This document shows positions 24,200-30,040 of a DNA stretch of 37,479 nucleotides, piece by piece. The translations under genes and the position numbers were made by a program. Position 1 is the first letter of the stretch, and each line of letters opens with the position of its first letter. This DNA comes from JACDAF01 sp036276035. GTDB taxonomy: Bacteria > Chloroflexota > Limnocylindria > P2-11E. The stretch covers positions 1 to 37,479 of the forward strand of contig DASUCM010000131.1 in NCBI GenBank assembly GCA_036276035.1, given 5' to 3'. Under the pieces are notes generated by a model. That model saw nothing but the letters and a program-made list of their open reading frames with translations, made no database searches and was not told where the DNA came from.

Positions 24200-24849
24200 G
24201 CGCGCTCGCGGCCCGCTTCCGCGCGTGGGTCGAGGGGACGCTCGCGTCCGGCACGCTCCTGCGCGCCGTCGTGCTCATGGCCGTGGCGACCATCCTTGCC
24301 GCTGCCGCCGCCGCGCGCCTGGCCGAGACCGTGAGGTTCGAGGACCTCGTCTACGGCGAGCGGCGCAACCCGGCGATCACCGCGCTCCTCGACGCGATCG
24401 GCACCGACCGTACGGCCGTCATCGTGTACCTGCTGGAGCGGTCGTGGAACGCGCTCGTGCTCGTGACCGCCCTCACGCCGCTGTTCTTCTGGGTGCTCGG
24501 GTCCACCGCCGTCCACGCGGCCGCGCGCCTCGCGCACGCTCGCGCGCCGTTCGGCCCGCTGTTCGTGCTCTTCGGATACGCCTCGGCGCTCGCGCGCATC
24601 CCGGCCGACCTCGCCACGCTCGTCCTGCCGCAGCTCGCCGGCGCCGTCGGGGGGCTCACGACGCTCGCCTTCGGCGCCATGGCCTGGCACGCACTCCAGG
24701 CGCACTACGGGCTTCCGCCGCAGCGCGCGGTCACGACCCTCCTCGTCGCGCTCGTCCTCTTCTACGTCGTCCCGCTCGTCGTGATGATCGGCGCGGTCGT
24801 CGCGATCCTCGTGGCGGCCATCGTCCTGGAGTACGTCCCGCCGCTCTGA
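24196..24849 (+). CDS. Yip1-like integral membrane protein, probable CTG start
   Basis: 217 aa with about five hydrophobic segments (about 25-42, 70-90, 118-135, 145-165, 185-212). Layout and the soluble loop between the first two helices resemble Yip1/YIP1-family membrane proteins, but I recognise no catalytic motif. The frame has a CTG at 24196 that shares CTGA with the deacetylase stop and gives MSALAARFRAWVEGTLASG, a plausible amphipathic start. The first conventional start (GTG 24271) would cut into the first helix. Function unknown. Confidence 0.7.
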   Translation: MSALAARFRAWVEGTLASGTLLRAVVLMAVATILAAAAAARLAETVRFEDLVYGERRNPAITALLDAIGTDRTAVIVYLLERSWNALVLVTALTPLFFWVLGSTAVHAAARLAHARAPFGPLFVLFGYASALARIPADLATLVLPQLAGAVGGLTTLAFGAMAWHALQAHYGLPPQRAVTTLLVALVLFYVVPLVVMIGAVVAILVAAIVLEYVPPL

Positions 24850-25023
24850 CCAAACCCCGCTCGCTGCAGGCTTCGCTCTTCCGCTCGCGTGGGCCCTGCG
24901 GCTTCGGCCGGGCAAAGCGCGGCCTCGCCTGTTTCGCACGCGCACCCGTGCCGTGCGTCACTCGCGTCCATTCCTATACCGGTCGCTCCCGTACGGGGCG
25001 CCGTCCGGCCGCATTCTCGGACC
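24850..25023. other. 174-bp intergenic region with UUCG hairpin
   Basis: No convincing gene. CGGC (24899-24902) and GCCG (24907-24910) close a TTCG tetraloop, extended by GCC (24893-24895) with GGC (24911-24913) past a 3-nt bulge. It may end the thyX transcript. CATTCT (25012-25017) is a candidate -10 box 6 nt before the next ATG. Confidence 0.4.
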
Positions 25024-25317
25024 ATGCGTCCGGTGTCAGACGGCGACCGAGCCCTCCTCCGCGAGATCGTCGCGCGGCGCCGCGCCGCGCTCGTCGAGCG
25101 CGTCGACGAGGTCGGCCGCCGGCCGCTGCCACCCCGGACGCTCGACCAGCTGCGCAGCGCGGTGGTCGACGAGGCCTGCGAGATCCCGGAGACCGCCGCC
25201 ACGGCACGCCGCATCCTCGAGCTCGAAGAGCTCCTCGCGGGTCTTGCGGGCGCGCCGCGCCATCCGGTGCGAGCTCGCGCGCCACGCCGCGAGACGCGAG
25301 GTCGCGCGCCGCGCTAG
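25024..25317 (+). CDS. Small hypothetical protein
   Basis: 97 aa, predicted all-helical: LLREIVARRRAALVERVDEV, then RTLDQLRSAVVDEACE and TAARRILELEELLAGLAG-like helices (actual TARRILELEELLAGLAG). The tail is Arg/Pro-rich. No domain recognised. Support is the ATG with CATTCT 6 nt upstream and codon usage like its neighbours; an antisense frame of 75 codons is also open here, so this call is moderate. It ends 11 bp before the next start. Confidence 0.5.
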   Translation: MRPVSDGDRALLREIVARRRAALVERVDEVGRRPLPPRTLDQLRSAVVDEACEIPETAATARRILELEELLAGLAGAPRHPVRARAPRRETRGRAPR

Positions 25318-25320
25318 CGT
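25315..25320 (+). promoter_or_regulatory. Candidate -10 box of the acyl-CoA synthetase gene
   Basis: TAGCGT lies 8 nt before GTG 25329, overlapping the stop codon of the small upstream gene. No Shine-Dalgarno is present. Confidence 0.4.
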
Positions 25321-25328
25321 CCCCAGCG

Positions 25329-27260
25329 GTGCCGCACGCCTGGGAGCCCTCGGACCGCTACCTCGCGCGCAGCCGGCTGCGCGCCTTCGCGGAGCGTCAC
25401 GGTCACCGCGATCTCGATGCCCTGCTCCGCTGGTCGGTCGACCAGCCCGACGCGTTCTGGCGCGCGACGGAGGCTGACCTCGGGATCCGCTGGTCGCAGC
25501 GCTACGAGCGCGTGATGGACACCTCGAGGGGCGTGCCGTGGACGACCTGGTGGGGCGGCGGCCGCATGAACTACGTCGCGACAGCGCTGGGGCACGACCC
25601 CGCGCGCGTCGCGGTCATCGCGGAGGGCGAGGAGGGCACGGTGCGTACCCTGACGTTCGACCAGCTCGAGCGTGACGTCGCGCGCTTCTCGTCCGGTCTG
25701 CGCGCGCTCGGCGTGCGGAAGGGCGACCGCGTCGGGATCTTCCTGCCGCTCACCGCCGAGTGCGCCGTCGCGGTCCTCGCGGTCGGGGCCATCGGCGCCG
25801 TGTACATCCCGATCTTCTCCGGCTACGGCGCCGAGGCGATCGCGGGCCGCCTGCGCGACTGCGACGCGAGCGTGCTCATCACCGCGGACGGCTTCCACCG
25901 CCGCGGGCAGGTCGTGCCGATGAAGGAGACCGCCGACGCGGCGGTCGCGCTCGCGCCGAGCGTCGAGCGCGTCGTCGTCCTCTCGCGCCTCGGGCGCGAC
26001 GCCCCGCGCGGCGCGAAAGATGTCGGGTGGGACGAGGTCGTCGCGCGCGGCAGCGACCGGCTCGAGCTCGAGGACACCTCGGCCGAGGATCCGTTCATGG
26101 TCATCTACACGTCCGGCACGACCGGCCGGCCGAAGGGCGCGGTCCACGTACACGGTGGCTTCCCGGTGAAGGCCGCCCAGGATCTCGCGCACTGCTTCGA
26201 CCTGCAGGAGCGCGACGTCATCTTCTGGATGACGGACCTCGGCTGGATGATGGGTCCCTGGCTCATCGCGGGCGGGCTCATGCTCGGCGCGACGATCGTG
26301 CTGTACGACGGCACGCCCGACTTCCCCGACGCGTCGCGCGTGTGGTCGATGGTGGAGCGTCACCGCATCACGCACCTCGGCATCTCGCCCACCGCGATCC
26401 GCGGGCTCATGCGCTCCGGCGAGGAGCCCGTGACGGCGCACGACCGCTCGAGCCTCTTCGTGCTCGGCTCGACCGGCGAGCCCTGGAACCCCGACCCGTG
26501 GTGGTGGTACTTCCGCACCGTCGGCGAGTCCCGTTGCCCGATCATCAACTACTCCGGCGGCACCGAGATCTCCGGCGGCATCGTCGGCTGCACGACGTGG
26601 ACGCCGATCCAGCCCGGCTCGTTCTCGGGCCCCTGCCCGGGGATGGACGCCGACGTCGTCGACGACGAGGCGCGGCCGGTCCGCGGGCAGGTGGGGGAGC
26701 TCGTCATCCGGAAGCCCTGGCCGGGGATGACGCGCGGCTTCTGGAACGACACCCGCGATCCCGGCACGAGCCGCTACCTCGACACGTACTGGAGCCGCTG
26801 GGATGGGGTCTGGTACCACGGCGACTGGGCGCGCATCGACGACGAGGGCTTCTGGTACATCGAGGGACGCAGCGACGACACGCTGAAGGTCGCGGGCAAG
26901 CGCGTCGGCCCCGCGGAGGTCGAGTCCGCGGCCGTCGCGCACCCCGCGGTGTCGGAGGCCGCGGCGATCGGCATCCCGCACGAGCTGAAGGGCGAGGGGA
27001 TCGTCGTCTTCGCGATCCTGCGCCCGGGCCACAGCGCGTCCGACGAGCTCGCGCGCTCGGTGTCGGACACGATCGTCGAGCACCTCGGCAAGCCGCTCCG
27101 CCCGGAGCGCATCCGCTTCGTGACGCAGCTGCCGAAGACGCGGAACGCGAAGATCCTGCGCCGCGTGATCCGAGGCGCGTATCTCGGGAAGACGGAGCTC
27201 GGCGACCTCTCGTCGCTGGAGAACCCCGCCGCCGTCGATGAAGTGCGCGGCGCGAGGTGA
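25329..27260 (+). CDS. Acetyl-CoA synthetase-like AMP-forming acyl-CoA synthetase
   Basis: 643 aa, the size of acetyl/propionyl-CoA synthetases. The N-terminal ACAS_N part (WWGGGRMNYVATALG-like, here TTWWGGGRMNYVATAL) is followed by the P-loop YTSGTTGRPKG, STGEPWNPD, NYSGGTEISGG, YHGDWARID, the hinge GRSDDTLKVAGKRVGPAEVE and the C-terminal catalytic lysine Lys608 in RNAKILRR. It activates a short-chain acid with ATP and CoA; Lys608 is the residue that acetylation controls in Acs, and an AcuC-type deacetylase is encoded nearby. GTG start. Its stop overlaps the MerB-family start (GTGA). Confidence 0.9.
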   Translation: MPHAWEPSDRYLARSRLRAFAERHGHRDLDALLRWSVDQPDAFWRATEADLGIRWSQRYERVMDTSRGVPWTTWWGGGRMNYVATALGHDPARVAVIAEGEEGTVRTLTFDQLERDVARFSSGLRALGVRKGDRVGIFLPLTAECAVAVLAVGAIGAVYIPIFSGYGAEAIAGRLRDCDASVLITADGFHRRGQVVPMKETADAAVALAPSVERVVVLSRLGRDAPRGAKDVGWDEVVARGSDRLELEDTSAEDPFMVIYTSGTTGRPKGAVHVHGGFPVKAAQDLAHCFDLQERDVIFWMTDLGWMMGPWLIAGGLMLGATIVLYDGTPDFPDASRVWSMVERHRITHLGISPTAIRGLMRSGEEPVTAHDRSSLFVLGSTGEPWNPDPWWWYFRTVGESRCPIINYSGGTEISGGIVGCTTWTPIQPGSFSGPCPGMDADVVDDEARPVRGQVGELVIRKPWPGMTRGFWNDTRDPGTSRYLDTYWSRWDGVWYHGDWARIDDEGFWYIEGRSDDTLKVAGKRVGPAEVESAAVAHPAVSEAAAIGIPHELKGEGIVVFAILRPGHSASDELARSVSDTIVEHLGKPLRPERIRFVTQLPKTRNAKILRRVIRGAYLGKTELGDLSSLENPAAVDEVRGAR

Positions 27261-27934
27261 GCGCCGTGAGCGAGGCGGACCTTGACCGGACCGTGAGGCT
27301 CCACGTCTACGAGCGCGTCGTCAGCGACGGGTTCCCGCCGACGGTCGCGGGCGCAGCACGCGCCCTCGGCATCACCGAAGCGGACGCCGAGGCCTCGTAC
27401 CGGCGCCTGGCCGCCGGAAAGGTGATCGTCCTTGTCCCTGGCGGCCGCGAGATCCTCATGGCGAACCCGTTCGCCGCGCGGCCGACGGACTTCCTCGTGC
27501 GCGCGAACGGCCGGCAGTGGTACGGCAACTGCGCCTGGGATGCGCTCGGCATCCTCTCCGCGCTCGGGGCCGACGGGTCCGTGACGACGGCCTGCGCGGA
27601 CTGCGCGGACCCGCTCGAGGTCACGGTCCGGGGTGGCGTCCCGCAGGGCAAGGCCGTGCTGCACATCGCCGTGCCGGCACATCACTGGTGGGTCGACATC
27701 GTCTTCACCTGAGCGACGATGCTGTTCTTCCGGTCGGAAGATCACGTGAGGCGTTGGTGCGAGGCGCGCGGTCGCGAGGTCGGCGCCGTGCTTTCGCTCG
27801 ATCAGGCGTGGCGGCTCGCCGACGGCTGGTATCGGAACAAGCTGCGCGCGGACTGGCGGCGGCACACCCTTGAGGAGACCGAGGAGCTCCTCCGCTCGAT
27901 CGGCCTCGTGGACGCGTTCTGGGCGCTTCGCTGA
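27257..27934 (+). CDS. MerB-family (organomercurial lyase-like) protein with in-frame UGA, probable selenoprotein
   Basis: 226 codons read through one TGA (27710-27712, codon 152), 225 aa including Sec; MerB is 212 aa. Without readthrough it would be a 151-aa truncated protein plus a 71-codon frame with no Shine-Dalgarno. N-terminal winged-helix part (about 1-60), then the lyase core. Active-site equivalents to E. coli-type MerB: Cys92-x-x-Asp95 (MerB Cys96, Asp99), Cys113 (Cys117), and codon 152 at Cys159. Spacing supports this: Cys92 to Cys113 is 21 as in MerB, and codon 152 is five residues before FF, as in MerB. After the TGA the frame continues ATMLFFRSEDHV to WALR. A SECIS-like hairpin follows. 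The family cleaves C-Hg bonds; activity of this one is inferred. GTG overlaps the upstream stop. Alternatives: a nonsense mutation or sequence error. Confidence 0.78.
27723..27744 (+). promoter_or_regulatory. SECIS-like hairpin downstream of the in-frame UGA
   Basis: UCUUCC (27726-27731) pairs perfectly with GGAAGA (27736-27741) around a GGUC loop (27732-27735). Two more pairs (U27723-A27744, G27724-C27743) flank a U-U mismatch. The loop begins 19 nt after the UGA; in E. coli fdhF the same GGUC loop begins 18 nt after its UGA. Bacterial SECIS rules want a G in the first two loop positions and about 16-37 nt spacing; both hold. The bulged U that SelB contacts in fdhF is not in the same place. 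Confidence 0.65.
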
Positions 27935-27966
27935 CGTCCTCTCACCAGATCTTCAGGTCCGTCCGC

Positions 27967-27972
27967 TAGAAA
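27967..27972 (+). promoter_or_regulatory. Candidate leaderless -10 box (GT39)
   Basis: TAGAAA ends 7 nt before the ATG at 27980; no Shine-Dalgarno. Confidence 0.35.
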
Positions 27973-27979
27973 GCGCGGC

Positions 27980-29962
27980 ATGACCGCCGCAGCGCTGCGC
28001 TGGCTCCCGCTCGCGGGCATCCTCGCGCTCGCGGCGGTCCTGCGGCTGCTCTGGCTCGACCGCGAGGGCTGGTCCAACCAGTACTACGCCGCGACCGTGC
28101 AGAGCATGCTCACGGGCTGGAAGGCGTTCCTCTTCGGCTGCTACGACCCTGAGTGCTTCGTCACCGTGGACAAGCCGCCGCTCGGGCTCTGGGTGCAGGC
28201 GGCGTTCGCGAAGGTCCTCGGGCTGAGCGGCGTCGCGCTCATCCTCCCGCAGGCGCTCGCAGGGATCGCCTCGGTGGCCGTCCTGTACGCGATGGTGCGG
28301 CGCGCGTTCGGTGTCGCGGCGGGGCTGATCGCCGCGCTCGCGCTCGCGCTCATGCCCGTGAGCGTCGCGACCGACCGGAACAACACGATGGACGGTCAGC
28401 TCGTGCTCGTGACGCTGCTCGCGGCGTTCGCGGCGCTGCGAGCGGTCGAGAGCGGCGGGCTGCGCTGGTTGCTCGTGTCGTTCGCGCTCGTCGGCATCGG
28501 CTTCGAGATCAAGATGCTGCAGGCCTACCTCGTCCTCCCCGCGCTCGGGCTGCTGTATCTCATCGCGGCCCGCGCTGGGTTCGTGCGGCGCGTCGCGCAC
28601 CTCGGCCTCGCCACGGCGCTCATGCTCGCCGTCTCGCTCGCGTGGCCGCTCGCCGTCGACCTGACGCCTCCGGGCGACCGGCCCTACGTCGGCGGCAGCC
28701 GTGACAACTCGGTGCTCGAGCTCATCACCGGCCACAACGGTGTCGCGCGGCTCGGCGCGTTCGGGCGCGCGGTGCTCGGACGCGCACCTGGACCTGCCGC
28801 GCCCGCGGGTCCGCCACCGGCCAGCGCGCCGTATGCGGCGCGACCGCCTGCCGGGCCGGGCCTGCCGCCGCTCGGCCCCGCGATCGCTGCGCCCGCCGGT
28901 CCCGCCGGTCCCGCCGGTCCCGGCGGCGAGTCCGGCGAGCCAGGCCCGTTCCGCCTCCTGAACGTGCAGCTCGCGGGTCAGGTCAGCTGGCTGCTGCCGC
29001 TCGCGCTCATCGGTGCGGCGGTCATCGCGCTCCGCGCGTCGTGGCGTCCGCGGCCGGACCGGCGCGCCGCGTTCCTCCTGCTCTTCGGTGTCTGGCTCTT
29101 CACGATGGCAGCGTTCTTCAGCGCGACGAGCGGCATCTTCCACCGCTACTACCTCGTCATGCTCGCGCCCGCGGTCGCTGCGCTCGCCGGCGCAGGGGCC
29201 GTGGAGCTCTGGCGCGAGCATGCGGATCGGCGGCGCGCGACCGCCGCCGCGCTGCCGCTCGCGCTCGCGCTCACCGCCGCGCTCCAGGTCCTCATCCTCA
29301 CGCCGTACCCGGAGTGGGAGGCGCGGCTTGCACCGGTCGCCGCCGCCAGCGGGGTCGCCGCGCTTGTCGCCGCTGCCGCCTCCCTCGCGCGGGCTCGCAT
29401 GTCCCCTCGCGTCGCTCCGGTCGCTGTCGCGGCAGCGATCCTGATGCTCATGGCCGCTCCGGCGGCCTGGGCCGCGATGCCGGCAGCGAACGCGCCCGGC
29501 GACATGCTCCCCGCGGCCGGTCCCGGCGGCGGTCCCGGCGGCGGTCCCGGCGCGCGCGGTGCCGCGCGCGCGCCGCTCCCACGCCCGGCCCCGCTGCCGG
29601 CGCCGCAGGGCCCGGGTCCTGGCGGCCCCGGTCGCGCCGATCCCCGGCTCGTGTCGCACCTGCTCGCGGAGCGCGGCGGCGCGCGCTGGATCGTCGCCGT
29701 CGCGAGCGCGGGCATCGCGTCGCCGCTCATGCTCGAGACGAAAGCACCGGTCATGGCGCTCGGCGGCTTCGGCGGCGGCGACCGCATCCTCGACGCCGAG
29801 GGATTCGCCGCGCTCGTGCGGCGCGGCGAGGTGCGCTTCGTGATCCCGGACGGGCCCGCGGGTCCGGCCGGGCCGGGCCGGGATCCGGTCATGGCGTGGG
29901 TGCGCGCGAGCTGCGTCGAGGTGCGCGGGGTGCCCGGCCTGCGGGACTGCGCCCCGCGCTGA
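27980..29962 (+). CDS. GT39-family membrane glycosyltransferase (YkcB-like)
   Basis: 660 aa. About 11 transmembrane helices. The first extracytoplasmic loop carries WLDREGWSNQYYAATVQSML and CFVTVDKPPLGLW, the signature of ArnT/PMT-like GT39 enzymes that use a lipid-phosphate sugar and modify lipids or proteins outside the membrane. Two low-complexity stretches are unusual: a Pro/Ala/Gly region at about 273-320 with PAGPAGPAGPGG triplets, and a Gly/Pro region at about 512-560. The C-terminal soluble domain (HLLAERGGARWIVAVASAG ... FVIPDG) is typical of the YkcA/B group. The acceptor is unknown; the collagen-like protein encoded next is a candidate. Confidence 0.85.
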   Translation: MTAAALRWLPLAGILALAAVLRLLWLDREGWSNQYYAATVQSMLTGWKAFLFGCYDPECFVTVDKPPLGLWVQAAFAKVLGLSGVALILPQALAGIASVAVLYAMVRRAFGVAAGLIAALALALMPVSVATDRNNTMDGQLVLVTLLAAFAALRAVESGGLRWLLVSFALVGIGFEIKMLQAYLVLPALGLLYLIAARAGFVRRVAHLGLATALMLAVSLAWPLAVDLTPPGDRPYVGGSRDNSVLELITGHNGVARLGAFGRAVLGRAPGPAAPAGPPPASAPYAARPPAGPGLPPLGPAIAAPAGPAGPAGPGGESGEPGPFRLLNVQLAGQVSWLLPLALIGAAVIALRASWRPRPDRRAAFLLLFGVWLFTMAAFFSATSGIFHRYYLVMLAPAVAALAGAGAVELWREHADRRRATAAALPLALALTAALQVLILTPYPEWEARLAPVAAASGVAALVAAAASLARARMSPRVAPVAVAAAILMLMAAPAAWAAMPAANAPGDMLPAAGPGGGPGGGPGARGAARAPLPRPAPLPAPQGPGPGGPGRADPRLVSHLLAERGGARWIVAVASAGIASPLMLETKAPVMALGGFGGGDRILDAEGFAALVRRGEVRFVIPDGPAGPAGPGRDPVMAWVRASCVEVRGVPGLRDCAPR

Positions 29963-29983
29963 CCACGCCGGGCGCTTGCTCCC

Positions 29984-30013
29984 TTGACCGGTACCGCGTC
30001 CGCCCTCTTTACT
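29984..30013 (+). promoter_or_regulatory. Sigma-70-type promoter of the collagen-like gene
   Basis: TTGACC (29984-29989), an 18-nt spacer and TTTACT (30008-30013). Transcription would begin near 30020 and leave a leader of about 20 nt with a GAGGGG ribosome site before ATG 30041. This is the clearest -35/-10 pair in the window. Confidence 0.55.
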
Positions 30014-30040
30014 GTCGCGGTCGCGTCGGGGAGGGGTCTG

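Noticed and set aside
27710..27712. Simple frameshift as explanation of the two MerB-family pieces
   Set aside because: Both pieces are in the same frame, so no indel is needed; only one codon differs from a continuous gene. A substitution or sequence error remains possible.
27719..27934. A separate 71-codon gene beginning at ATG 27719
   Set aside because: It has no Shine-Dalgarno and no -10 hexamer at leaderless spacing. It is in the same frame as the upstream gene, and its sequence is the C-terminal half of the MerB-type family.
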